Shown piece by piece: positions 28,092 to 36,651 of a stretch of 64,000 nucleotides of DNA (within the stretch, counting starts at the first letter, position 1; every line of letters starts with the position of its first letter). A program made the translations under genes and the position numbers. The notes beneath the pieces were generated by a model. It did not search any database, was not told the DNA's origin, and saw nothing but the letters and a program-made list of their open reading frames with translations. Origin of the DNA: Desulfuromonas sp. (GTDB taxonomy: Bacteria > Desulfobacterota > Desulfuromonadia > Desulfuromonadales > BM103); contig VEPG01000093.1 in the NCBI GenBank assembly GCA_012026975.1, positions 43,882-107,881 of the forward strand. Reading direction: 5' to 3'.

Positions 28092-28438
28092 TCCAGTGCT
28101 CCTTTTTTCCAGACGTAGATGTAACCGACCAGCAGGATCAGGATGAATACGCCCATCTCGGCAAAACCGAACATCCCGAGACGCTTGAACATCACCGCCC
28201 AGGGGTACATGAAGACCACCTCGATATCGAAGACGATGAACAGCATCGCGATGATATAAAACTTGACCGAGAAGCGCTCGCGGGCCGAACCGACCGGCGG
28301 CATGCCGCACTCGTAAGGTGCCAGCTTGACTTCCGTTGGCTTCTTCTCGCCGATCAGGCGCGAAAAGATCGTCGAACCGACGGCAAAAGCGATGGCAATA
28401 ATGATCAGCGTGAGAATCGGAAGGTAACTGTCCAGCAT
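28082..28438 (-). CDS. nuoA: NADH-quinone oxidoreductase subunit A
   Basis: A 118-residue membrane subunit with three helices. It has the family loop [24 protein letters not shown] with the conserved Cys, and [13 protein letters not shown]. The start [11 protein letters not shown] at ATG 28438 has a strong AGGAGG site. Upstream in-frame codons lack one. It is the first gene of the nuo operon. Confidence 0.95.
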   Translation of the reverse strand: MLDSYLPILTLIIIAIAFAVGSTIFSRLIGEKKPTEVKLAPYECGMPPVGSARERFSVKFYIIAMLFIVFDIEVVFMYPWAVMFKRLGMFGFAEMGVFILILLVGYIYVWKKGALEWE

Positions 28439-28518
28439 CGAAAGGTCCTCCTGACCGATGAACGGATCCCGAAACAGAGGGCACAAGGATAGGTTTAACA
28501 AGCACCTCGGCCGCCTGC

Positions 28519-28547
28519 ACGTTAGGACAATTGAATGGGCTTGTCAA
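28519..28547 (-). promoter_or_regulatory. Putative promoter of the nuo operon
   Basis: On the minus strand a perfect TTGACA -35 (28542-28547), a 17-base spacer and a TAACGT -10 (28519-28524) lie about 80 bases upstream of nuoA. Just upstream, at 28561-28572, is a dyad ATAC-T-GTAT with an overlapping GTATAC, which could bind a regulator. Confidence 0.55.
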
Positions 28548-28918
28548 GCGAAAAATACCGCATACTGTATACAAAAACCAATCTCGCAAACGCCCTTTAT
28601 ATGCGGCTTTATATGACTTTTGCGGAAGACGATAAAGGGAGTGAAAAAACTCTTAAATGGCTGATCTTGGAAGTATTTAATCCTTATTTTCTGTGGCTGT
28701 GCGGGCATTTTGACGCCACCTTTTCGTCACTGTCGGCACCCCTTCGTCAACTTGACTCTCCAGAGGGCTCTATGCTAACAGACGGCGGGTGGCGGTCACC
28801 CCGCCGCTTTTCCTTTCGTTTCTTGCTTTGTGTCTATTCATTATATTGACCGGATTCACGGCGAATCGTTCCGCTCACTCCGGCAGTTCACCCAAACAAA
28901 CCGACCCTGGAGGCCGTC
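28548..28918. other. Divergent nuo/hemL intergenic region
   Basis: No convincing gene is seen in this AT-richer stretch. On the plus strand there is a TTGACT...CTAACA pair (28752-28757 and 28775-28780, 17-base spacer) that could be a hemL promoter. A GC-rich hairpin at 28784-28805 followed by a pyrimidine-rich run could be a terminator or a leader attenuator. A second -10-like TATATT lies near 28842. hemL has a GGAGG ribosome-binding site just before its ATG. Confidence 0.4.
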
Positions 28919-30202
28919 ATGGACTACAGTAAATCAACCGCGCTCTTTGCCAAGGCCAAGGAACGGATTCCCGGCGGGGTCAACAGCCCCGTACGCGCTT
29001 TCAAATCGGTCGGCCGTGACCCGATCTTCATCAGCCGCGCGCAAGGCTCGAAAATCTACGATGCCGATGGCAATGCCTACATTGATTATGTCGGCTCCTG
29101 GGGACCAATGATTCTCGGCCACTGCCATCCCAAGGTGGTTGAGGCGATCCGTGACGCGGCTGGTTCCGGAGCATCCTTCGGCGCACCGACCGAACGTGAA
29201 ATCGAACTGGCGGAAATGGTCTGTGCGGCCTATCCGAACATGGAGATGGTCCGTATGGTTTCCTCCGGGACCGAAGCGACCATGAGCGCCATCCGTCTGG
29301 CGCGCGGCTATACCGGCCGCGACAAAATCCTCAAGTTTGACGGCTGTTACCACGGACACGCCGACAGCCTATTGGTCAAGGCGGGCAGCGGTGCCGCCAC
29401 CTTCGGCGTGCCGACTTCACCGGGCGTCCCTGCCGATTTTGCCAAACACACACTCACCGCCACCTATAACGATCTCAATGAGGTCAAGGCACTTTTGGCC
29501 GCCAACCCGGGACAAATCGCCTGTATCATTCTCGAACCTGTCGCCGGCAACATGGGGTGCGTCGCACCTCAGCCGGGCTTTCTCGAAGGGCTGCGTCAGC
29601 TTTGTGACCGGGAGGGGATTGTCCTGATCGTCGATGAGGTGATGACCGGTTTTCGCGTCGCCTATGGCGGCGCCCAGGAACGCTTCAAGGTCTATGGCGA
29701 CCTGGTCTGCCTCGGCAAGATCATCGGCGGCGGGCTGCCGGTCGGAGCTTTTGGCGGCAAACGCGCCATCATGGAGAAGCTCTCCCCGGTCGGTGGCGTC
29801 TACCAGGCCGGCACCCTCTCGGGCAACCCCCTGGCCATGGCGGCCGGCATTGCGACCCTGACTCTCCTGAAAGAAGAGGGTTTCTACGAACAAATCGAGG
29901 AGAAAAGCGCCTATCTGGAACAAGGACTGCGCGAGGCGGCCAAGGAGTGCGCCTTGCCGACCTGCTTCTGCCGTGTCGGCGGAATGTTCTGCACCTACTT
30001 CCAGCAGGGACCGGTCAACAGCTTCGCCGATGCCGTCAAAAGCGATACGGCCGCGTTCGGTAAATTTTTCCGCCAGTTGCTCGATGAGGGGATCAATATT
30101 GCGCCGAGTCAGTTTGAAGCCGGCTTCATGAGCATCGCCCATTCACGGGAAGATCTCGACCGCACCATCGCAACGGCACGCAAGGCGTTCCGGGCGCTTT
30201 AA
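28919..30202 (+). CDS. hemL: Glutamate-1-semialdehyde 2,1-aminomutase
   Basis: A 427-residue PLP enzyme that converts glutamate-1-semialdehyde to 5-aminolevulinate, the haem precursor in the C5 pathway. Markers are [18 protein letters not shown] near the start, [33 protein letters not shown], the [19 protein letters not shown] motif, [10 protein letters not shown] (in its form [13 protein letters not shown]) and the PLP lysine in [17 protein letters not shown]. It is transcribed away from nuo and towards the atp genes. A haem-biosynthesis gene fits a region rich in multihaem cytochromes. Confidence 0.95.
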   Translation: MDYSKSTALFAKAKERIPGGVNSPVRAFKSVGRDPIFISRAQGSKIYDADGNAYIDYVGSWGPMILGHCHPKVVEAIRDAAGSGASFGAPTEREIELAEMVCAAYPNMEMVRMVSSGTEATMSAIRLARGYTGRDKILKFDGCYHGHADSLLVKAGSGAATFGVPTSPGVPADFAKHTLTATYNDLNEVKALLAANPGQIACIILEPVAGNMGCVAPQPGFLEGLRQLCDREGIVLIVDEVMTGFRVAYGGAQERFKVYGDLVCLGKIIGGGLPVGAFGGKRAIMEKLSPVGGVYQAGTLSGNPLAMAAGIATLTLLKEEGFYEQIEEKSAYLEQGLREAAKECALPTCFCRVGGMFCTYFQQGPVNSFADAVKSDTAAFGKFFRQLLDEGINIAPSQFEAGFMSIAHSREDLDRTIATARKAFRAL

Positions 30203-30219
30203 TGCGACAATTCCCGGGG

Positions 30220-30249
30220 TTGACAGGCAGCGAAGCCATGTGCTATCAA
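30220..30249 (+). promoter_or_regulatory. Putative promoter of the atpZIBE operon
   Basis: A perfect TTGACA -35 (30220-30225), an 18-base spacer and TATCAA -10 (30244-30249) lie about 40 bases upstream of atpZ, just past the hemL stop. No terminator is seen between hemL and this site. Confidence 0.55.
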
Positions 30250-30289
30250 AGGTCGCTTTTCGGTCCGGGGAAATCCTGCCGGTGGCTGC

Positions 30290-30535
30290 ATGGCTGATGA
30301 CAAGCGCCAGTTGTTCCGCTCCCTCGGTTTTCTCTCCGGGGTGGGGATCTCCATGGTGGCGGCCTCGTTTATCGGCCTGTTCATCGGGATCTACCTGGAC
30401 AAGTGGCTCGACACGAAGCCATGGATGACCCTCATCTGGTTGGGTTTTGGCATTGCCGCGGGCTTCCGCAACATCTTTATCCTGACCCGCCGGGCTCTGC
30501 GCGAGCAGAACGGCAAGGATGGCGATGGAACTTGA
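30290..30535 (+). CDS. atpZ: AtpZ/AtpI-type small membrane protein of the ATP synthase operon
   Basis: An 81-residue protein with two transmembrane helices (LGFLSGVGISMVAASFIGLFIG and a WMTLIWLGFGIAAGFRNIF stretch). The GIYLDKWLDTKPW loop is typical of AtpZ (F0F1-ATPase_gene1) proteins. Members are linked to Mg2+/Ca2+ import or c-ring assembly at the head of atp operons; the exact role here is inferred. Its 3' end overlaps atpI by 17 bases. Confidence 0.85.
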   Translation: MADDKRQLFRSLGFLSGVGISMVAASFIGLFIGIYLDKWLDTKPWMTLIWLGFGIAAGFRNIFILTRRALREQNGKDGDGT

Positions 30536-30887
30536 GCAGCTGCCGTCATCCCTGAGCCGTCGCAACTGGGTCATTCTCGGGATACTGCTGGCTGTCAGCC
30601 TGCCGTTTGCAAATTGGCCGGTTTCGGCGGGGATCCTGGCCGGGGGGCTGGTGGCGATTGCCGGCTTTGCCTGGCTGCACCGCTCACTCAGGCGCCTGCT
30701 GGCTGATCCGGCACACGGCACACGGGCGCGATACCAGTTTGGCTATCTGGTGCGACTGCTGGTATTGGCCGGCGTGCTGGCGTTACTGATAGCCGTTGTA
30801 AAAATTCACCCCGTCGGACTGGCCATCGGCCTTTCGGTAGTGGTCATCAATCTGCTCTGGCTCACGTTCCAGCGCGCCCTGAAGTAG
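30519..30887 (+). CDS. atpI: ATP synthase subunit I-like protein
   Basis: A 122-residue protein with four hydrophobic helices in two pairs, the AtpI pattern: WVILGILLAVSLPF, AGILAGGLVAIAGFAWLH, LVRLLVLAGVLALLIAVV and LAIGLSVVVINLLWL. AtpI assists c-ring assembly in some bacteria. The start overlaps atpZ and is followed 20 bases later by atpB, so co-transcription is near certain. Sequence is divergent, so the family call rests on topology and position. Confidence 0.78.
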   Translation: MAMELEQLPSSLSRRNWVILGILLAVSLPFANWPVSAGILAGGLVAIAGFAWLHRSLRRLLADPAHGTRARYQFGYLVRLLVLAGVLALLIAVVKIHPVGLAIGLSVVVINLLWLTFQRALK

Positions 30888-30907
30888 AGGAGGCATAGAG
30901 GCCCGTC

Positions 30908-31582
30908 ATGATCCATCCGTTTCTTTTCCTGAAATGGCTCGAAGAGCAGCTGCAGCTGCACCTCGGCGAGCACGTCATGTATACCTGGTTTGTCATGCTG
31001 CTGCTCATCGGCGTGGCCCTGCTGGTCAAAGGCAGCATCAAAACCGTTCCCGGCGGGCTGCAGAACTTCTTCGAACCGATCATTGCCGGCATCGAGGGGA
31101 TGATCGAAGAGACCATGGGACACCACGGCAAGGCCTACTTCCCACTGATCGCCACCCTGGCCTTTTTTATTCTGACGTCCAATCTGGTCGCCCTGATCCC
31201 CGGCTTCTATCCGCCGACCGCCAATCTGAACACCAACGCCGCCATGGCGCTGACGGTGTTCGCCATGACCCATATCATTGGCGTCAAGGAACACGGTCTG
31301 GCCTACTTCAAGCACTTTTGCGGCCCGGTCATCTGGCTGGCCCCGCTGATGGTGCCGATCGAGATGATCGGCCATCTGGCACGGCCGCTGTCGTTGACCC
31401 TACGTCTGTTCGGCAACATGTACGGTCATGAGATCGTGCTGATGATCTTCTTCACCCTGGTGCCGATTCTGGTGCCCCTGCCGATGATGCTGATGGGGGT
31501 GATGGTCGCCTTCATTCAGACGTTCGTGTTCATGCTGCTGGCGATGATCTATATTGCCGGCGCTCTCGAGGAAGCCCACTAG
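30908..31582 (+). CDS. atpB: ATP synthase F0 subunit a
   Basis: A 224-residue membrane subunit forming the ion half-channels next to the c-ring. The essential Arg is in [24 protein letters not shown] (quoted over two family blocks), and the [21 protein letters not shown] helix is typical. An AGGAGG ribosome-binding site precedes the ATG. It is followed by two small hairpins and atpE. Confidence 0.95.
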   Translation: MIHPFLFLKWLEEQLQLHLGEHVMYTWFVMLLLIGVALLVKGSIKTVPGGLQNFFEPIIAGIEGMIEETMGHHGKAYFPLIATLAFFILTSNLVALIPGFYPPTANLNTNAAMALTVFAMTHIIGVKEHGLAYFKHFCGPVIWLAPLMVPIEMIGHLARPLSLTLRLFGNMYGHEIVLMIFFTLVPILVPLPMMLMGVMVAFIQTFVFMLLAMIYIAGALEEAH

Positions 31583-31619
31583 ACCCGGATACCGGGTCAG
31601 CGTCCTATACCGTATAGGA
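31583..31619 (+). promoter_or_regulatory. Two tandem small hairpins between atpB and atpE
   Basis: Immediately after the atpB stop, ACCCGG-ATA-CCGGGT (31583-31597) and TCCTATA-CCG-TATAGGA (31603-31619) can each fold into perfect stems. No T-run follows, so these are not terminators. They could stabilise or process the mRNA upstream of atpE, whose product is needed in many copies. Confidence 0.5.
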
Positions 31620-31657
31620 AACCACTAACAACGCAGCAGAAGGAAAGGAGCAGGACA

Positions 31658-31936
31658 ATGCAATTTTTCGCGTGGTGTATGATCGCAGCCGGTTTCGGCA
31701 TGGCGATCGGGTCCTTCGGGACCGGTCTTGGTCAAGGTCTGGCAGTGAAAAGCGCGGTCGAAGGCGTGGCCCGTAATCCCGGCGCCAGCGGCAAAATCAT
31801 GACGATCATGCTGATCGGTCTGGCGATGATCGAATCCCTGGCGATTTACGTATTCGTTGTCGCCATGATCATCCTCTTCGCCAACCCGTTCACCGCCCAG
31901 GTTCTGCAACTGGCCGGCACGGCCGCCGGTCACTAA
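31658..31936 (+). CDS. atpE: ATP synthase F0 subunit c
   Basis: A 92-residue hairpin of two transmembrane helices that forms the rotor ring. The ion-binding carboxylate is E59 in [11 protein letters not shown], and the polar loop is the conserved ARNP (R39-P41). Q26 in helix 1, S60 next to the Glu and Y64 match positions that bind Na+ in Na+-dependent F-type synthases, though a Thr ligand of those enzymes is Leu61 here. A GGAG ribosome-binding site precedes the ATG. F1 genes do not follow; a terminator does. Confidence 0.95.
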   Translation: MQFFAWCMIAAGFGMAIGSFGTGLGQGLAVKSAVEGVARNPGASGKIMTIMLIGLAMIESLAIYVFVVAMIILFANPFTAQVLQLAGTAAGH

Positions 31937-31956
31937 GAACGGCTTACCGGAAACGG

Positions 31957-31991
31957 AAAAAGGGTGTGACCGATCGGTCACACCCTTTTTT
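31957..31991. terminator. Bidirectional rho-independent terminator
   Basis: A perfect stem GGGTGTGACCGATCGGTCACACCC flanked by A5 on the left and T6 on the right (hairpin split across 31962-31985). It ends the atp operon and can also end the minus-strand gene at 32009. Confidence 0.9.
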
Positions 31992-32008
31992 CTTTGCCGA
32001 TGGCTGCG

Positions 32009-32242
32009 CTAGGCGATGTGCCGGTTGCGCATGATGCGCATCACCAATACCCCGAGAATGGTGAAGCACAAACCAACGCCGAAGCAGAGATAGCCGATCG
32101 AGTTGGCCTGTCCCCAGCCCCAGAGATCACGGTCACCGACAATACCGATCAGCACCAGACCGGCCATAACTCCAAGGCCTCCCACCACGTAAACCGTCAG
32201 GGCCGCCCCTGCCAGCAACCGACCACGCCATTTATTCCACAT
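32009..32242 (-). CDS. Small two-helix membrane protein, unknown
   Basis: A 77-residue protein that I do not recognise. It has two hydrophobic helices (LLAGAALTVYVVGGLGVMAGL and, after a GDRDLWGWGQ loop, SIGYLCFGVGLCFTILGVLVM; each about 21 residues, truncated here) and basic ends (MWNKWRGR, RIMRNRHIA). ATG 32242 is chosen because AAGGAG lies seven bases upstream; a longer frame to 32335 lacks such a site. It is transcribed divergently from cbcL and ends at the atpE terminator. Confidence 0.6.
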   Translation of the reverse strand: MWNKWRGRLLAGAALTVYVVGGLGVMAGLVLIGIVGDRDLWGWGQANSIGYLCFGVGLCFTILGVLVMRIMRNRHIA

Positions 32243-32362
32243 CGAGGCTTCTCCTTGCGAACGGTTTCTTCCCCTCGGTTGGCATCTTAACCGGTTCCGA
32301 CACACAAGCTCAAGTGCACCGAAGAACTCTTTCATACGGCTGTGTTTAGGTCGGTTTCACAA

Positions 32363-32427
32363 TTGACTTTTAAACAACCCTGTGATAAACACCCGTTAAT
32401 CTTATGCTGTATATTTTTCCTATACAG
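32363..32427 (+). promoter_or_regulatory. Putative cbcL promoter and operator-like dyad
   Basis: TTGACT (32363-32368), a 17-base spacer and TAAACA (32386-32391) form a weak promoter. About 16 bases later, at 32407-32427, is a perfect inverted repeat CTGTATA-N7-TATACAG. Its position just past the expected transcription start suits a repressor site, or a leader hairpin. Confidence 0.4.
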
Positions 32428-32530
32428 GTTACTTCCCCGTTTTTTTTGGGTTTTTTCAAATCTTTATGTTTCGCTGACGATTTTCCCCCATTCTCTCTCG
32501 ATCCATCCTGAAGACAGGAGGTTTTCTCCC

Positions 32531-34387
32531 ATGAGTTGTCGACGTTTGTTGTTCTTCCTGCTGGCAGCACTGCTGCTGGTGCCGACGTTGGCTGCCGCCG
32601 AGAGCGGCATGGCCATCGCGCCCGAAACCTGTCTCAAATGTCATGAGGATGTCGTCTCCCCGGTTGAATTCGGGGGATCGGTGCATGGCCAGAATGGTTG
32701 TACCAGTTGTCACATGGAAGTGACCTCGCTGGAACAGCATATGGCGGGCAACGTTATGCCGAGTCCGCCCAAGTGCGTGCGCTGCCACAAGCAGGAATCC
32801 GCCGACCACTTTGCCAGCGTACACCAGCTCAACGACGTGAAGTGTGCCGACTGCCATGACGACATCCACAAGCTTCGGCCCTGGAAAAAAGATAAGAACA
32901 AGGTTGTCGCCAAATGCACCAGTTGCCATGATGACCACCAGGACTACCTTAATTCGGTTCACGGCAAGGCGGTCGCCGCCGGCAATCAGGATTCGGCCGC
33001 CTGCAGCGATTGTCACGGCCTGCATCGCATCGAACAGCTCGGCGATCCGAAAAGTCATGTGAACCGCGAATTTCATACCAAGGTCTGCATGAAGTGCCAT
33101 GCCGACAAGGAGATGATGACACGCAACGGCGTCTTCAGCGTCGCGGTCTCCACCTACATGGAAAGCTACCACGGCAAGAACTACCGGCTCGGCTTCCCGG
33201 ACAAGGTCGCCGGCTGCGCCGACTGCCACACCGCGCATACGGTTTTGCCGGCAAGCGACCCCAAATCGAGCGTCAACCCCGCCAACCTGGTCAACACCTG
33301 TGCGCAGTGCCACAAAGGCGCCTCGCTTCTTTTTGCCAAGTTTTACTCTCACGGCGAGATGACTGACAGCGCCAAATACCCGATTCTCTACTGGACCTTC
33401 GTCAGTATGACCGGTCTGCTGGTCGGCACCTTTGCCGTGTTCTGGATTCACACCCTGCTCTGGATGTGGCGCGGCTTTGTGGAAAACCGTCGGAAGCTGG
33501 CGGAACTGCACGAAGGGCATCACGTGGGGCATGCGATCAGCGAGCCGCACAAGCAGTACCGGCGCTTCCAGCGGCGTCACGTCTTCCTGCACCTGACGGT
33601 GATCATCAGCTTCCTCGGCCTGACCCTGACCGGCCTGCCCTTGAAGTTCAGCAACCAGCATTGGGCCCAGGTCATGATGAACTTCTACGGGGGGACCTAC
33701 AATGCCGGCCTGCTGCATCGTGCCTGTGCCGTTCTGACCTTCTTCTATTTCATTTCGGCCCTGATCATGAGCGTCGATTTCCTCTTCATCCGCAAGGATG
33801 TCAAGGGGATGTGGCTGCAGCGCCTGTTCGGGCCGGATTCGCTCTGTCCCAACCTGCGCGACATTCGCGACGTTGTGGGAATGGTCCGCTGGTTCCTGTT
33901 CATGGGCCCGAAGCCGACCTTCGAGCGCTGGACCTACTGGGAAAAATTCGACTTCCTGGCGGTCTTCTGGGGCATGTTCGCCATCGGCGGCTCGGGATTG
34001 ATGCTCTGGTTCCCCGAATTCTTCGGCGCCTTCCTGCCGGGGTGGATGTTCAACGTGGCGACCATCATCCACTCTGACGAAGCCCTGCTGGCTACCGGCT
34101 TCATCTTCACCGTGCATTTCTACAACACGCACGGCCGGCCGGAGAAGTTCCCGATGGACTTCGTCATCTTCAATGGTCAGATGGCCAAAGAGGAGTTTAT
34201 CGAGGAGCGCGGCGACCAGTGGAAACGTTATGAGGAAGAGGGGATTACCGAGGAGTTCGCCTGCAAGCGGGTCAGCGGGCCGGCGTATGACTTCGTCGTC
34301 AAGGGCTTCGGTTACCTTGCCGTATTCACCGGCGTGGCCTGCCTGTTCCTGATGATCCTGGCCTTCAAATCCGGGGGCGGGCACTGA
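32531..34387 (+). CDS. cbcL: CbcL-like nine-haem c-type / FdnI-type b cytochrome
   Basis: A 618-residue inner-membrane protein. A signal peptide (LLFFLLAALLLVPTLAAAES) leads into a periplasmic domain with nine CXXCH motifs (CLKCH, CTSCH, CVRCH, CADCH, CTSCH, CSDCH, CMKCH, CADCH, CAQCH). The second half is a membrane di-haem cytochrome b of HydC/FdnI type with several His-bearing helices (HVFLHLTVIISFLGLTLTG, LLHRACAVLTFFYF, IHSDEALLATGFIFTVHF). This matches the layout of Geobacter CbcL, a menaquinol oxidase needed for acceptors of low redox potential. ATG 32531 follows AGGAGG and starts the signal peptide. A terminator follows. Confidence 0.88.
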   Translation: MSCRRLLFFLLAALLLVPTLAAAESGMAIAPETCLKCHEDVVSPVEFGGSVHGQNGCTSCHMEVTSLEQHMAGNVMPSPPKCVRCHKQESADHFASVHQLNDVKCADCHDDIHKLRPWKKDKNKVVAKCTSCHDDHQDYLNSVHGKAVAAGNQDSAACSDCHGLHRIEQLGDPKSHVNREFHTKVCMKCHADKEMMTRNGVFSVAVSTYMESYHGKNYRLGFPDKVAGCADCHTAHTVLPASDPKSSVNPANLVNTCAQCHKGASLLFAKFYSHGEMTDSAKYPILYWTFVSMTGLLVGTFAVFWIHTLLWMWRGFVENRRKLAELHEGHHVGHAISEPHKQYRRFQRRHVFLHLTVIISFLGLTLTGLPLKFSNQHWAQVMMNFYGGTYNAGLLHRACAVLTFFYFISALIMSVDFLFIRKDVKGMWLQRLFGPDSLCPNLRDIRDVVGMVRWFLFMGPKPTFERWTYWEKFDFLAVFWGMFAIGGSGLMLWFPEFFGAFLPGWMFNVATIIHSDEALLATGFIFTVHFYNTHGRPEKFPMDFVIFNGQMAKEEFIEERGDQWKRYEEEGITEEFACKRVSGPAYDFVVKGFGYLAVFTGVACLFLMILAFKSGGGH

Positions 34388-34417
34388 TCAGGCTGCGCGG
34401 AGATATGCTGTAAATTA

Positions 34418-34453
34418 GCGGGGCGGTCCTTAGGGGCCGCCCCGTTTTGTTTT
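34418..34453 (+). terminator. Rho-independent terminator after cbcL
   Basis: A GGGGCGG...CCGCCCC stem (34420-34443) with a TCCTTAGGGG loop region is followed by GTTTTGTTTT. It lies about 30 bases after the cbcL stop. Confidence 0.85.
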
Positions 34454-34477
34454 CAGCGTCGGTTCACACCTGGGTTT

Positions 34478-36259
34478 TCACTCGACTTCGGGCTTCAACC
34501 CTTGCTCGGCTACGACCTTGCCCCAGCGCCCCAGGACAAAAGAAGCAAGGGCAGCGACCACGCCGAAGGAAAAGATGCTGACCAGCAGCGGGAGTCCCTT
34601 GAAGCTGAACAGATCGAGAAAGACCTTGCAGACTGCCACGACCGTAATCAGGGCGCCGACGTTGCGCAATTCCTTGCTGCGCTGGCGCAAACCGATGAGC
34701 AGCAGCGTCATTGCCGTCAGGTTGATCAGCAGCGACTGGCCGCTGCTGAAAACGGGTGGCGTCGCCAGTTGAAACGCCTGCAGCATCTGGTAAAGGCCCA
34801 TGCGCAAGGTGAAAAATCCGCTCAGCAGCGCAGCGACCAGTAATAACGCGGCCCAGCGGTCATCGCGATTGAACCGATCGGTCAGCGGCCCGCCGGGCGG
34901 CGGCGGATTGCGACGTGACCAGTAATAGTGATAGGCGCCGATCAATGCCAGCAAACCGGAAGCCGCCGCGCCGACCAGCGACGGGGCTGTTGTCTCCGTC
35001 GCATGGACCAATACGATCAACGATACGCTGGCATAAAATTGCAGCAGATAGGAGATCAGGCGCATTCCGCCAGGACCGCTGCGCAGGGAAACAAACCCCA
35101 GACCCACGGCAAGGGCAGCGATGGCTGTCGACGCTATCAGAGCGTGGCCAACGGCGGACGGGAGCGCCAGGGCGATCAGAACCCCGCCGGCGAGAGCAAA
35201 CGAAGTCGTGCCAGGCGCCGTTTCACCTCCCCGTCGGACCAGCCACCAGGCCACCAGGAGATGGGCACACCCGACAAAGACCGCCGGCAGGCCGAATAGC
35301 CACGGCTCGGCAAGCTTGAGTCCAAGGGCATAGGACCCCGCACCAAAAAACCACAACACATTGAGGGCCGGTAAAACGATGTCGAACTTTGACACCTTGT
35401 CCTGGATTTTGCCGAGAACCCCGGCCAGGGCAATGCCGGCCAAGGCCAGCACGATTCCCCAGACCGCCGGGAGAAAACCTTTCATAGAGAAATCCAGGGA
35501 TTCCATCTTGTCAAGGAAGAGCCCCAGCTTGAGCGCCCAGACCTGCACCATGAACAGGGTCAGCACAAAGAGTATCCAGCGCAGCCATGAGGCCCGCAGC
35601 AAGCGGGTCGCATAGGCGGCAAAGGCATTGGCCAGGACCATGATGACGGTCAGCAGGGGAAAGACCGGATCCGGGTAGTTGATGGCAAAGGCGCCGAAAC
35701 TCATGCCGATCGTCCCGACGAAAACCGGCAGCGCGACCCGGAAGCGACGGCTCATGAGAACGGTCGCCCAGCCAGTGAAGGCCAGCAGCAGGTAGGCAAC
35801 CAGGGTTGGCAACGATTGAAAAACCCGATGGGTCTCGACCACGACCGCACACATGACAACGGTTCCCCACAAGGCAAAGACCGGTGCCTGTGCGCTCCGG
35901 TTGCCGTAGGCAAACCAGCTGTAGGCAATCAAAAGGAAGGCATAGACCATGCCGAGCAGGGTGCCGAGCTGCAGCTCGATGACTCCGCCATCGGTAAGGG
36001 TACGCAAAGCCAGCGCCACCACCAGGATGAAGCTGGTGGTGGCAAGGCGCGGCAGGATATAGGCGCGATCAACCCAGGACAACAGTTCCTCGGAGGCGCC
36101 ATCCGCCGAGGAGGCGCCCCAAGGCGGTTCGTGTGCCAACGAGGCGACGGTTTGTTGCGGAGTTTTATCGCGCAGGAAAGACAGGGCGGCGGTTAACTCG
36201 GCAACTTGGGCTTCCAGGCGGGATACCCTCAGCTCCAGATCTCCATTCACGTCTGTCAT
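34478..36259 (-). CDS. DUF2339-like polytopic membrane protein
   Basis: A 593-residue protein of unknown function. An N-terminal coiled-coil stretch (LELRVSRLEAQVAELTAAL) is followed by a linker and then roughly 18-20 hydrophobic helices through to the end, the layout of DUF2339 proteins. Near the C-terminus are FFTLRMGLYQML and GLRQRSKELRNVGALITVVAV, also typical of that family. ATG 36259 fits a promoter at 36335-36363; a longer TTG start at 36325 would be almost leaderless. It points towards cbcL and is not in its operon. No enzymatic motif was seen. Confidence 0.7.
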   Translation of the reverse strand: MTDVNGDLELRVSRLEAQVAELTAALSFLRDKTPQQTVASLAHEPPWGASSADGASEELLSWVDRAYILPRLATTSFILVVALALRTLTDGGVIELQLGTLLGMVYAFLLIAYSWFAYGNRSAQAPVFALWGTVVMCAVVVETHRVFQSLPTLVAYLLLAFTGWATVLMSRRFRVALPVFVGTIGMSFGAFAINYPDPVFPLLTVIMVLANAFAAYATRLLRASWLRWILFVLTLFMVQVWALKLGLFLDKMESLDFSMKGFLPAVWGIVLALAGIALAGVLGKIQDKVSKFDIVLPALNVLWFFGAGSYALGLKLAEPWLFGLPAVFVGCAHLLVAWWLVRRGGETAPGTTSFALAGGVLIALALPSAVGHALIASTAIAALAVGLGFVSLRSGPGGMRLISYLLQFYASVSLIVLVHATETTAPSLVGAAASGLLALIGAYHYYWSRRNPPPPGGPLTDRFNRDDRWAALLLVAALLSGFFTLRMGLYQMLQAFQLATPPVFSSGQSLLINLTAMTLLLIGLRQRSKELRNVGALITVVAVCKVFLDLFSFKGLPLLVSIFSFGVVAALASFVLGRWGKVVAEQGLKPEVE

Positions 36260-36334
36260 GGCAACCTCACGCGGCACCAACTCTGACAAATCGTTTCGCC
36301 GGTAAATTAATCCATTTTCCACCAATCATGTAAA

Positions 36335-36363
36335 ACAGTATTTTATTTTTTTCAGAATGTCAA
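36335..36363 (-). promoter_or_regulatory. Putative promoter of the DUF2339-like gene
   Basis: Minus-strand TTGACA (36358-36363), 17-base spacer and TACTGT (36335-36340), about 75 bases upstream of the chosen ATG. Confidence 0.6.
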
Positions 36364-36651
36364 CCGACCTTCTCCTGGACGATGCAATGAATGCTCATGA
36401 TCCGCACCTGGCTGCAAAGATTTCTCGCAACCCGTTGTTAGGTCGTTTTTAATTGGTATAATGCTATTGGTTTCAACCAACCTTGGTCTTTTCAGCCCTG
36501 CCGGAAATAGGGGCATCGTCTATGGCTGGCCAAGAACAAGAAACCTTCCGGGGGCGCACCGTAGGTTGACAACCGTATTGCCGTATAGTAACTTACAAAC
36601 TATGTTTTATTTCTTGACAGAAACGTGCCGTTTTGAACAGGGAGAATCGCG
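36364..36651. other. Intergenic region upstream of the tetrahaem cytochrome
   Basis: No gene is supported. A plus-strand TTGACA (36566-36571), 17-base spacer and TAACTT (36589-36594) is a plausible promoter for the downstream operon. An AGGGAG ribosome-binding site lies at about 36639-36644. Confidence 0.45.

Noticed and set aside
28535..28849. Open frame of 104 codons upstream of hemL
   Set aside because: It overlaps the nuo promoter and a GC-rich hairpin, has no recognisable domain, and its composition follows the AT-rich intergenic DNA.
32456..34384. 642-codon frame antisense to cbcL
   Set aside because: The plus strand has nine haem motifs and membrane helices; the antisense translation has none.
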